Below are positions 1 to 6,973 of a DNA stretch of 29,636 bases, piece after piece. The first letter of the stretch is position 1. Each line of letters opens with the position of its first letter. The notes below the pieces were generated by a model. It was not told the DNA's origin. It ran no database searches and worked only from the letters and a program-made list of their open reading frames with translations. A program made the translations under genes and the position numbers. This DNA is from Thermoplasmata archaeon (GTDB lineage Archaea > Thermoplasmatota > Thermoplasmata > Thermoplasmatales > Thermoplasmataceae). The stretch lies in contig JAKAQT010000003.1 in NCBI GenBank assembly GCA_021819605.1, positions 1-29,636 of the forward strand. The letters run 5' to 3'.

Positions 1-184
1 AAACCTCTCCAGATTCAGTGGCCACAACCTCGAAGATCTTGTTGACCAGTACCATTCGCAGGAAGTGATCATCCACATTCCTGACAAGGAGGCCGTGATA
101 TGATCTTGTGTTGGCAAGGCTCTCGGTTGAAGATGCATAGCTGCCGTTCCGGTTGGTTATGATCCACTCCTGTCCTGGAATCAT
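1..184 (-). CDS. Glycogen debranching enzyme, N-terminal part (runs off the left edge)
   Basis: Sixty-one N-terminal residues are visible, beginning MIPGQEWIITNRNGSYASST and continuing through SLANTRSYHGLLV. This is the signature of the N-terminal domain of archaeal/bacterial-type glycogen debranching enzymes (GDE_N family: an EW-hhTNG-x-G-YAS-T segment followed by NTR-x-YHGLLV). The family hydrolyses alpha-1,6 branch points of glycogen or maltodextrin; its C-terminal (alpha/alpha)6 catalytic domain lies outside the window. There is no signal peptide, so a cytoplasmic enzyme is expected. The ATG at 184 sits about 27 nt from a TATA-like box, fitting a leaderless transcript. It is divergent from a GH15 glucoamylase, and the two together would degrade branched glucan. 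The function is established family knowledge applied to a short fragment. Confidence 0.85.
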   Translation of the reverse strand, partial: MIPGQEWIITNRNGSYASSTESLANTRSYHGLLVRNVDDHFLRMVLVNKIFEVVATESGEV

Positions 185-205
185 GAAACAATAACCTGAT
201 ACGGG

Positions 206-217
206 CATATACATATG
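206..217 (-). promoter_or_regulatory. TATA-like box of the debranching enzyme gene
   Basis: Read on the minus strand this is CATATGTATATG, centred about 27 nt from the ATG at 184. That is the archaeal TATA-to-transcription-start distance, so the transcript would start at or next to the start codon. Inferred from spacing only. Confidence 0.5.
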
Positions 218-555
218 TTGGTTTTCAATGAAAATTGCTGTCCTTCATCCAGGCAGATCATATGTAAAGGCATATCTGACTGCGATCTTTTGAGCAGGAA
301 AGCTCCGCTCTTCAGCGAGGAGAGAATATCAGATGCAGGCAGATGTATACAGGTGGCGCATCCACACCTCCAGAGGCGGCCATATTCCTGTCACGAACAG
401 ACTGATGTCAAGGGATTGAAATACAGACCAGGCCCTGCCAGGTTGTGAGGTATGACGAAGTGAAATGGAGCATTAATGGAATTCTCGGCGCATTTGCCAT
501 CAGAGAATGTCAGATATTTCAGATACCGGCCAGGAAGCATTCCCACCTACCAAAA
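218..555. other. Divergent intergenic region, no gene seen
   Basis: This stretch separates the two divergent glucan-degrading genes. Short open frames exist, but none has a recognisable protein, a good start context or a convincing composition. An imperfect inverted repeat (CAGATCATATG, then CATATCTG after six bases) lies at about 254-277 and could bind a regulator shared by the two genes, but it is not strong. I see no tRNA or other structured RNA. Confidence 0.4.
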
Positions 556-564
556 AGATTTAAG
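556..564 (+). promoter_or_regulatory. TATA-like box of the glucoamylase gene
   Basis: The sequence AGATTTAAG is centred about 30 nt before the ATG at 590. It supports ATG 590 as the start with little or no leader, rather than the in-frame ATG at 476, which would lie upstream of the promoter. Confidence 0.5.
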
Positions 565-589
565 ACAACATCATTGCTATTCCCCTGTA

Positions 590-2515
590 ATGGTAAGGTA
601 TCTCCCACTGGGCAACGGGAGAGTCCTGGTCAGCTTTGACAGGGACTATCGCCTGGTGGATTTCTATTTTTCAGGGTCGCAGGCAGAAAACCATGCAATG
701 GGCCATCCTTTCAGGCAGGGCATCTGGGTCAACGGAAAATTCAGCTGGCTCAATGCTTCAATGATAACCAGATCGGACTATATGGACCACACCATGGTGG
801 GCCTCAACCTCTACGAATTCGAGGGAATATCATTCAGATCAGAGGACTTTGTTGACATATATGACGACGTATACGTTCGCCGGATGAGGATCAGAAACAA
901 CTCGCAGGAGAAGAAGGAAATCAGGATATTCCTGCACCAGAATTTCTATATTTACGGCAACAACATCGGTGACACTGCAATGTTCTATCCTGAGGGCAAC
1001 TCAGTGGTGCATTACAAGGGGCGCCGTTACTTCCTGAGCTCAACTGTTGACAGCCTTGGTTGCCAGATGGATCAGTATGCAATGGGAGTGAAGGACTTCC
1101 TGGAGATGGAGGGAACATGGAAGGACGCTGAGGACGGAGTGCTGTCCATGAATCCTGTTGCAATAGGTTCAGTGGATTCTGTTATCAGGCATACACTGAT
1201 TCTTGACCCGGGGCAGGAGGCAGACCTCTTCTATTACATAGCATGCGGCAGGGACCTCGACACGGTATCCGCTCTCCACAGGAGCATGTCATATGAACTG
1301 CTGGCCAGGATGGAACTCAGGACGGAAAACTACTGGCGGCTGTGGTCCACAAAAACAGTTCCGCAGATATCAGACGATCTGTTCTCTCTTTACAGGAGAT
1401 CACTTTTCATAATCCGGAGCCACCTGAACGATCTTGGGGGGATACTGGCATCAAGCGACAGCGACATTCTCAAGTCAAACAGGGATGGCTATTACTATGT
1501 ATGGCCAAGGGATGCGGCAATTGCGGCCTTCGCACTCATAAGGGCAAATCACCAGGGACCCGCAAGGAAATTCTTTGACTTTTCCAGAAATACAATATCA
1601 AAGGATGGGTACTATTATCACAAGTATCTTCCAGACGGCAAGGTGGCAAGCAGCTGGCTTCCAAGAATCATGGCAGGGAAGTCCATCCTGCCCATACAAC
1701 AGGATGAAACCAACATAGTCCTGTGGGCTCTCTGGAAGCATTTCACCAAGATCAAGGACATAGAGTACATAGCTGATTTCTATGAGCCGCTGGTTCTCAA
1801 GGCAGCAAAATTCATACTGGATTTCAGGGATTCGGACGGCCTTCCCCTGAGTTCATTTGATCTCTGGGAGGAACGTTACGGCGTTCATGCTTTCACCGTT
1901 GTGACAGCCTATGCTGCCCTGAGGTCCGCATCCAGGATAGCTGATACTTTCGGGGACGCCATATTCTCCAGGGACTACAACCAGGCAGCTGACCAGATGA
2001 GGGAACAGTTCGAGAAGAAATTCTTTCTGGAGGATGCCGGCTATTATGCAAGGGCTATCGTAGACGGGCAACCTGACAGGACCGTGGACAGCGCCATCAC
2101 TTCAACCTTCCTCTTCGGCATGAAGGATGCCAGGGATTCCCGGGTGGAATCAAGCATGAAGGCCGTTATGGCCAGGCTCTGGGTGGGCACAACAGGCGGA
2201 ATAGCCAGGTACGAGAATGACTATTACCAGCGGATCAGGGACGATCCTGCAATTCCGGGAAATCCGTGGATCATAACTACACTCTGGGCTGCCCAGTACT
2301 ACCTCAGGATTGGGGACACACAGAAGGCGCTTGAACTCATAAACTGGGTTGTGGCCCACAGGGAAAACAGTGGCATTCTTTCGGAACAGATCAACCCGTA
2401 CGACGGCACACCCTTATCGGTATCGCCGCTTGTATGGAGCCATGCCCAGTTCGTAATAACAATGACTGAGCTTGAGAGGGTGAACCAGGGGCAGAGGATT
2501 AACGGAACAGGCTAA
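590..2515 (+). CDS. Glycoside hydrolase family 15 glucoamylase-like protein
   Basis: The 641-residue protein begins MVRYLPLGNGRVLVSFDRDY, the usual opening of archaeal GH15 glucoamylases. It has an N-terminal beta-sandwich region (about 1-270) and a C-terminal (alpha/alpha)6 barrel (about 290-625). The WPRDAA motif follows YYYVW in the barrel. DLWEER at 424-429 carries the expected general acid glutamate, and SEQ at 598-600 carries the expected general base. GH15 enzymes release glucose from non-reducing ends of alpha-1,4 (and some alpha-1,6) glucans. No signal peptide is visible, so it probably acts in the cytoplasm on glycogen or imported maltodextrin, together with the divergent debranching enzyme. 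An in-frame ATG at 476 would add 38 residues unlike the family; I chose 590 for homology and for the TATA spacing. Trehalase or dextranase activity also occurs in GH15, so the exact substrate is uncertain. Confidence 0.92.
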   Translation: MVRYLPLGNGRVLVSFDRDYRLVDFYFSGSQAENHAMGHPFRQGIWVNGKFSWLNASMITRSDYMDHTMVGLNLYEFEGISFRSEDFVDIYDDVYVRRMRIRNNSQEKKEIRIFLHQNFYIYGNNIGDTAMFYPEGNSVVHYKGRRYFLSSTVDSLGCQMDQYAMGVKDFLEMEGTWKDAEDGVLSMNPVAIGSVDSVIRHTLILDPGQEADLFYYIACGRDLDTVSALHRSMSYELLARMELRTENYWRLWSTKTVPQISDDLFSLYRRSLFIIRSHLNDLGGILASSDSDILKSNRDGYYYVWPRDAAIAAFALIRANHQGPARKFFDFSRNTISKDGYYYHKYLPDGKVASSWLPRIMAGKSILPIQQDETNIVLWALWKHFTKIKDIEYIADFYEPLVLKAAKFILDFRDSDGLPLSSFDLWEERYGVHAFTVVTAYAALRSASRIADTFGDAIFSRDYNQAADQMREQFEKKFFLEDAGYYARAIVDGQPDRTVDSAITSTFLFGMKDARDSRVESSMKAVMARLWVGTTGGIARYENDYYQRIRDDPAIPGNPWIITTLWAAQYYLRIGDTQKALELINWVVAHRENSGILSEQINPYDGTPLSVSPLVWSHAQFVITMTELERVNQGQRINGTG

Positions 2516-2537
2516 TCTGAGAAAATCTTGTGAACGA

Positions 2538-2547
2538 TAAATAAGAT
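2538..2547 (+). promoter_or_regulatory. TATA-like box of the small membrane protein gene
   Basis: ATAAATAAGA is centred about 31 nt upstream of the ATG at 2574, directly after the glucoamylase stop. It suggests that the microprotein gene has its own promoter. Confidence 0.4.
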
Positions 2548-2573
2548 ATTGTAAGAAGGGATATGGAAAAGTA

Positions 2574-2750
2574 ATGACTGATCAAGAGGATGAGATCAAG
2601 AAATGGGAGAAGAAAGTGTACAGCAGTGCACCGGATCCCACTGATATGCAGAAGATATCCATCGTCGTGCTCATAGGCGTCATGTACGCAGTGATGATAA
2701 CCCTTGTTTACCTGCTGGCCATACATGCCATAGCAGTTGCACCGGTTTAG
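2574..2750 (+). CDS. 58-residue single-pass membrane microprotein, function unknown
   Basis: The ORF encodes a charged N-terminus (MTDQEDEIKKWEKKVYSSAP), then one hydrophobic helix from about residue 24 to 56 (including IVVLIGVMYAVMITLVYLLA), and stops right after it. By the positive-inside rule the charged Lys/Glu-rich head should face the cytoplasm. I do not recognise a family; the layout resembles small accessory subunits of membrane complexes, but no partner is adjacent. A TATA-like box precedes it, and a weak GAAGGGA lies about 12 nt before the start. It lies between the glucoamylase and a VOC protein on the same strand. The clean amphipathic-then-hydrophobic organisation and the promoter argue that it is real. 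Confidence 0.6.
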   Translation: MTDQEDEIKKWEKKVYSSAPDPTDMQKISIVVLIGVMYAVMITLVYLLAIHAIAVAPV

Positions 2751-2813
2751 TGCTCCGGGTGGGCTCAATATACAGTGTGGAGGGCTCAGTTGATAAAACT
2801 CCAGAAATCTAAC

Positions 2814-3167
2814 ATGATTGGCGTCTCTGAGGTCACATTCTTTGTCAGGGATGTCAGGGAGGCAACCTGGTGGATACAGGACCTGACCGGCCTTAATCCT
2901 GTTTTCATTTCGGAAAACTTCTCAAAATTCAGGATAGGAAACACGGAACTCGGGTTGCATATTGCCGATAAGAAGACAGGACCGGGAACCGCTGGCAGCG
3001 TAGCGTACTGGGATGTGAAAGATCTCGAAACAGCCATAGTGGATTTTCTGTCGCTGGGAGGATGCCTCTACAGGGATCCCATAAATGGATCAGATGGTTC
3101 CAGGGTGTGCCAGGTGACTGATCTCTTCGGCAATGTCTGGGGTCTCAGGGAAGCTAATCACAGCTGA
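2814..3167 (+). CDS. VOC-superfamily (glyoxalase/dioxygenase-fold) protein
   Basis: This is a single VOC-fold protein of 117 residues from the ATG. It begins MIGVSEVTFFVRDVREATWW, the first strand and helix of a beta-alpha-beta-beta-beta module; the second module runs from SVAYWDVKDLETAIVDF to VTDLFGNVWGL near the C-terminus, where VOC proteins have D-x-x-GN-hhhL. VOC proteins include glyoxalase I, dioxygenases, antibiotic-binding proteins and isomerases, and substrates cannot be read from this sequence. The usual metal ligands (His and Glu on the strands) are not all evident, so a binding rather than a catalytic role is possible. The start is uncertain: a TTG at 2790 has a GGAGG six bases upstream, and a GTG exists at 2775, but a TATA-like box at about 2765-2775 favours ATG 2814. 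Confidence 0.78.
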   Translation: MIGVSEVTFFVRDVREATWWIQDLTGLNPVFISENFSKFRIGNTELGLHIADKKTGPGTAGSVAYWDVKDLETAIVDFLSLGGCLYRDPINGSDGSRVCQVTDLFGNVWGLREANHS

Positions 3168-3189
3168 ATTCAGGACACTGAGATGGCGT

Positions 3190-4950
3190 TCAGCTAACTC
3201 TGGCACTCACGGTTTCCATGAGGTGTTCAAGAGTTCTCTTATCCTCCACGAGTACAAACGTTCCCTCGATGCCACGTGTGAGCATAATTCTGTAGCGGTT
3301 CTTCAGCAGGGAAAGGCCGCTGGCAGGATCACGCATAGCCACACTCCTGAGGGAATTCCTTCCTCCTACGTTATCCATTACTGCGCCAGGATCTATGGCC
3401 CAGGAATCATTTCGCCATATCAGATCCTTTCCCCAAATGACTCCTGCGTAATCTGCTTCAAATCCCTGCGCACCATAGACTGACGCGCACTTTTTCAGGG
3501 CATCTCTTCCCTCAATCCAGTACTGGGGATACTCGGTAGTTTCGTCCATCAGCCAGCTTATGTCCGGGTTCCTAAAACGCAACTTCTCCTTTCTTCCGTC
3601 TGATTCTGTGAAGGATGCCACAAGGGCCACCTTGTTTTTCCTGTGAATCTCTTCCAGAGCATGGATCATTTCCTCCATGTCGCCAAAAATCCTGAAATCA
3701 TATCCGTCTGGAATTTCAGGGGAGGCATTACCAATGAGGTCTTCAACAAATCCGGAATACCGTTCGCCCCCAATGTTTCTGAAGACAGAATTCAGTGTAA
3801 GTTCACGTATCTCTGCTCCATTTTTAGCTGCATATTTAAGGAAGTTTTCCCTTGTTCCAGATTCCCCACCCACCAGGATCTGGTTCTCATCATAGAAATA
3901 TATTCCAACTCTTGATCTGGTCATGGAGAGGTCTATGACACTCTCAGACATTCTCTGGGCTTCATCAAAAACTATGAAATCAAGTGGTTTCCACAGGTCC
4001 TCCACACGGAAGCCCGGCTCACCAATGCCGTTGTTTCGCAAAGGTCCCGTGGAATAGAACCTGATCAGGGGCCTTATCTGGGCTGGAACAGCACGCCTCA
4101 TTGTATTAATAAGCCGGTTGTTTCTGTATGATATCAGGCCGAAGTATCCCATTCTGGTGGCCTCAAGAATTATGTTGAGGGCCACAAGCGTTTTGCCCGA
4201 ACCCATTTTTCCCCTGATGAGGAAAATGGTCTTCCTCCCGGATTTCATGGATTCCAGGACTGAACTCAGCACCTTCGCCTGATCACCGGAAAGGCCATAA
4301 CCCACGACAGAGAATGCCTTCAGTGGATCCGACATGATTTCCTGCTTGTGTTTTGATATGAAATCAATGAGGGTGCTGTTGACAGAGAACCTGCCCTTCA
4401 GTATGAGGTCTGCCTCCTTTCTGGAGCCCTTATCCTTTATTATGGGTTCCATTACAGCTGAAAAGTCTCTGGGTTCATAGTATATGGTGCAGTCGTTTCC
4501 ATCTGTTGTATGGTACATGAATACCACGTCCCGGAAGTTGAAGTTCTGTGAAGCGGTATGGAAGTTCTTGAACTTGTACAGATAGTTTGAGGACTGATAA
4601 CAGGGTACTGGCTGCGGTCCCAGATCAGTTTCGGCCACAAGTCTGTCCACCTGCCTGTAGGTTCTCCAGCCCTTTGTTTCAACAATAACGACATCTTTCT
4701 TTCCAATAACCAGGTAGTCGACCCTCTCATTTCCCACTGGAAAAATATACTCCATGGCAACAGGTATACCGTCTGGAACAACCATTTTCATGGCATTCAG
4801 TGAACCTGCCCAGGAACCGCGAAGGTAAGCATCAGGGCGTTCCCTGACCATTCGTTCATAGTTCCTGTTCAGCCTGCCAAGTATGTCTTCCGTGGGGTCA
4901 GTCTGGAAACTTTCAGTGTAATACAGGCAGCTTGAAAAAGAATCTTCCAT
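3190..4950 (-). CDS. PD-(D/E)XK nuclease-like domain fused to Schlafen-group-3/DUF2075 helicase
   Basis: This 586-residue protein has two parts. Residues about 60-200 look like a PD-(D/E)XK or NERD-type nuclease: D78 in ERVDYLV, then E91-T-K93 in VVIVETKGW. Residues about 215-586 are a DUF2075 (Schlafen-group-3) superfamily 1-like helicase/ATPase: Walker A GKMGSGKT at 247-254, Walker B FIVFDEAQRM at 325-334 (D329, E330), YFYDENQIL at 351-359, LNSVFRN at 386-392, a QGFEAD motif V-like segment at about 495-500, and YRIMLTRG at 553-560. All key residues appear intact. Related proteins occur in phage-defence loci and near restriction systems, but also as orphan genes, so a defence role is inference. 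It is a single gene convergent with the VOC gene, and I see no toxin or partner beside it. A TATA-like box 26 nt upstream makes ATG 4950 a good leaderless start. Confidence 0.88.
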   Translation of the reverse strand: MEDSFSSCLYYTESFQTDPTEDILGRLNRNYERMVRERPDAYLRGSWAGSLNAMKMVVPDGIPVAMEYIFPVGNERVDYLVIGKKDVVIVETKGWRTYRQVDRLVAETDLGPQPVPCYQSSNYLYKFKNFHTASQNFNFRDVVFMYHTTDGNDCTIYYEPRDFSAVMEPIIKDKGSRKEADLILKGRFSVNSTLIDFISKHKQEIMSDPLKAFSVVGYGLSGDQAKVLSSVLESMKSGRKTIFLIRGKMGSGKTLVALNIILEATRMGYFGLISYRNNRLINTMRRAVPAQIRPLIRFYSTGPLRNNGIGEPGFRVEDLWKPLDFIVFDEAQRMSESVIDLSMTRSRVGIYFYDENQILVGGESGTRENFLKYAAKNGAEIRELTLNSVFRNIGGERYSGFVEDLIGNASPEIPDGYDFRIFGDMEEMIHALEEIHRKNKVALVASFTESDGRKEKLRFRNPDISWLMDETTEYPQYWIEGRDALKKCASVYGAQGFEADYAGVIWGKDLIWRNDSWAIDPGAVMDNVGGRNSLRSVAMRDPASGLSLLKNRYRIMLTRGIEGTFVLVEDKRTLEHLMETVSARVS

Positions 4951-4970
4951 CCGGGAATTAAGAGACCAAC

Positions 4971-4980
4971 CAATATAATT
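4971..4980 (-). promoter_or_regulatory. TATA-like box of the nuclease-helicase gene
   Basis: On the minus strand this reads AATTATATTG, centred about 26 nt before the ATG at 4950, giving an essentially leaderless mRNA. Confidence 0.5.
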
Positions 4981-5132
4981 CTTTCATCCCGGGGACCAAG
5001 GATGGTTCCTGATCTATAAAAGATGTATTTGGATGTATCCGATGCACAGGCTGGCAGCAGAGGTTGGCATCTATCTATCTTTGTGACCCATCAATGCTTA
5101 CCAAGCCTCTTTCCAGGTTTCTGCTGCAAACG

Positions 5133-5140
5133 TTAAATAA
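5133..5140 (+). promoter_or_regulatory. TATA-like box of the first MFS transporter gene
   Basis: TTAAATAA is followed by a predicted transcription start near 5160. This lies downstream of the in-frame ATG at 5150, which argues against that codon as the start. A second box, TCTATAAAAG at 5013-5022, has no evident gene behind it. Confidence 0.45.
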
Positions 5141-5194
5141 CTCAGGGCTATGCAAATAATATTGTCATCAGCAAACAGGAAAGATCAGTCTGCA

Positions 5195-6415
5195 ATGTCT
5201 CGGTACAGATGGGTAATGGCTGCAATAGCCGGCCTGCTAATGACGACAAGCTTCATTTCCCTCACATCCTTTGGAATCCTCTCCGGCAGGATGGCTTCAA
5301 CATTCGGTGTTACTCCGGTTGTCCTGTCGGTACTTGGCATAGATGCATTTTCCATTGGATTGTTTGCAGCGTTCTTCCTTGGGCAGGGAGGTATCTTTGA
5401 TGCCAGGCTGAAGACAGGGGTGCTGGTGGCCCAACTGTTCCTCATTGTGCCACAGTTCCTGATACCAGTCTTTCATGTACTGTATGTGCTGGTGGCACTC
5501 CGGTTCTTCCAGGGCCTGATGATTATGATGCTTGCTCTTTTTTCCATACAGCTGGAGGGATGGTTTCCACCCGGCGAAAGGGCAAGATCACTGGCATTCA
5601 CCCTGGGTGCCATATCACTTGGAAGTGCCGCCGGTGGTATCCTTTCCGGAGTCCTGACGTCATTGAGCTGGCAGGAATCTTACTACATAACTGGAATAAT
5701 CATGGTGGCTGGAGCACTCATATATTTCATATTTGCAAAGGATTCATCTGCACAGAGGCAGGAGATCATACAGGCGGAGAAGGCAAAGCACAAAAGCGTC
5801 TGGAAGGATCCAATGGTCATTTTAATGGGACTTGCACAGCTTCCCCTGAGCTGGGTTCTGTTCAGCGTTGGAGGTTATCTTTCCACTTACTCTTATCATC
5901 TGGGCTATTCAGTTTCCCAGACAGGCACGCTCATCATTGGATGGGGAATATCTGGATTTATAGCTGCCTTTGTGGGAGCAGTGCTTGGCGACAGAATAGC
6001 TGGAAAGAGGTCTTCCAACAGAGAGATACTGAAATCCAGGCTGGTAATAATGACCGTAGCGGATATACTGATGGCACTTGGAATAGTTCTTATGATAACA
6101 ACTGGAAGATTATCCTTCTATTATCTTCTTCTGGCCGCCGTTGTAAATGGATTTCTCATGATGTTTCCACCTAACTACTGGGCTCTTCCAGGCAACATCT
6201 TCCCGCTGGCTATAGTGAGCGCAGGAGCCTTTGGGATGGGACTTATTTCTAACTCCGCTGATGCCATTGGCCCCCTGGTGACATCATCGTTGCTTTCAGA
6301 TCTTGGCTGGAACGGAATTTTTCTGATAATGCTGGGATTGTCGTTCCTTGGTATGCTCATAAACCTGATTATCTACAGATCAAAAATTCCGCTGCCAGGG
6401 AATGATTCAGGATGA
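5195..6415 (+). CDS. Major facilitator superfamily transporter
   Basis: From ATG 5195 the protein has 406 residues with about twelve hydrophobic helices split by a charged central loop (around KDSSAQRQEIIQAEKAKHKS). This is the normal MFS size and layout. The first helix starts at once after MSRYRW, and the N-half carries FFLGQGGIFDARLKTG, a variant of the MFS loop 2-3 motif. Later segments include GSAAGGILSGVLTS and RLSFYYLLLAAVVNG. MFS proteins move small solutes across the cytoplasmic membrane by uniport, symport or antiport; the substrate cannot be read. An upstream in-frame ATG at 5150 precedes the predicted transcription start, so I prefer 5195; a TTG at 5162 is also possible. It is transcribed alone, divergent from the nuclease-helicase gene. 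Confidence 0.88.
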   Translation: MSRYRWVMAAIAGLLMTTSFISLTSFGILSGRMASTFGVTPVVLSVLGIDAFSIGLFAAFFLGQGGIFDARLKTGVLVAQLFLIVPQFLIPVFHVLYVLVALRFFQGLMIMMLALFSIQLEGWFPPGERARSLAFTLGAISLGSAAGGILSGVLTSLSWQESYYITGIIMVAGALIYFIFAKDSSAQRQEIIQAEKAKHKSVWKDPMVILMGLAQLPLSWVLFSVGGYLSTYSYHLGYSVSQTGTLIIGWGISGFIAAFVGAVLGDRIAGKRSSNREILKSRLVIMTVADILMALGIVLMITTGRLSFYYLLLAAVVNGFLMMFPPNYWALPGNIFPLAIVSAGAFGMGLISNSADAIGPLVTSSLLSDLGWNGIFLIMLGLSFLGMLINLIIYRSKIPLPGNDSG

Positions 6416-6541
6416 CCTGAAAACATTAAAATCGGAATCTGTCTGGAATTTGTTTTGGAAATGATGAGTTTCTTCTCTTAGCGTTACTAAATGATCAAAT
6501 GTTTTTATAGATGAACGCCAGATTCACCGACCATAGTAAAA

Positions 6542-6614
6542 TGCCGTGAGCCGGGATTGAACCAGCGACCTCCAGATCTTCAGTCTGGCGCTCTCCCTAC
6601 TGAGCTATCACGGC
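6542..6614 (-). tRNA. tRNA-Phe (anticodon GAA)
   Basis: The minus strand folds as a complete 73-nt tRNA: acceptor GCCGTGA pairs with TCACGGC, followed by discriminator A. The anticodon arm is CCAGA-CTGAAGA-TCTGG, giving anticodon GAA in the 7-nt loop, and the T arm is GCTGG-TTCAATC-CCGGC. The 3' CCA is not encoded (AAA-type sequence does not match), so the CCA-adding enzyme encoded at 8726-10030 must add it. There is no intron. Confidence 0.96.
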
Positions 6615-6634
6615 TTGACAGCTTATGGTCTCAG

Positions 6635-6646
6635 TTTATATAATAT
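6635..6646 (-). promoter_or_regulatory. TATA box of tRNA-Phe
   Basis: The minus strand reads ATATTATATAAA, centred about 27 nt upstream of the tRNA 5' end, the standard position for an archaeal stable-RNA promoter. Confidence 0.6.
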
Positions 6647-6686
6647 TTCACATTGGGAACAGAAGCACATTCTACCTGACCCTGAA

Positions 6687-6947
6687 CTAAAAACTTGATT
6701 TCATTGAATCAAGTCTTTCTTGGAACGCAAATCGTATTGAGATCCCATCCTTCCTTGATATGTATATTCCAGAAGCAGTTAATATGGCATCTTGCGCGAG
6801 GCTCTGAAGCCAGTTGAAAAGACGAGAAGTTCTTTTGCCTGCCATTAGGCCATGCCACGTCTGTAAACCCAGATTCGAAAGGGTTTTCTTACCGTTTCTC
6901 AGGTGATTGTAAATTTCGCATTCAAAGGCAAGAAGTATAAATAACAT
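6687..6947 (-). pseudogene. Decayed TnpB (IS200/IS605 family) N-terminal fragment
   Basis: An 86-codon open frame contains FECEIYNHLRNGKKTLSN and later FNWLQSLAQDAILTAS and ISIRF. This order resembles the N-terminal region of archaeal TnpB: a CEIYN-x-LR segment, a loop, then a helix of SQxLQD type, then PRF(K). The first beta-strand (YKYR-hYP) and everything after about residue 110 of TnpB are missing, so this is at best a remnant. It occupies the gap between tRNA-Phe and the second MFS gene, and its 5' end overlaps the promoter of that gene. The match is from memory of the family, not a search. It might instead be a chance open frame. Confidence 0.42.
6934..6945 (+). promoter_or_regulatory. 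TATA-like box of the second MFS transporter gene
   Basis: AGTATAAATAAC is centred about 35 nt before the TTG at 6974, leaving a leader of roughly 9 nt. A second AT-rich box (AGTATAGATTATAG, about 6948-6961) could also serve. Confidence 0.45.
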
Positions 6948-6973
6948 AGTATAGATTATAGCTAGAGATTTAC

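Noticed and set aside
215..448. Open frame of 77 codons between the debranching enzyme and glucoamylase genes
   Set aside because: No recognisable protein, poor composition, and it lies in a promoter-bearing divergent gap.
5023..5136. 37-codon frame after an orphan TATA box
   Set aside because: The ATG is only about five bases from the TATA box, upstream of where transcription would start.
5560..6174. 204-codon frame on the plus strand
   Set aside because: It overlaps the MFS gene in another frame, has Trp/Cys/His-rich composition and no family resemblance.
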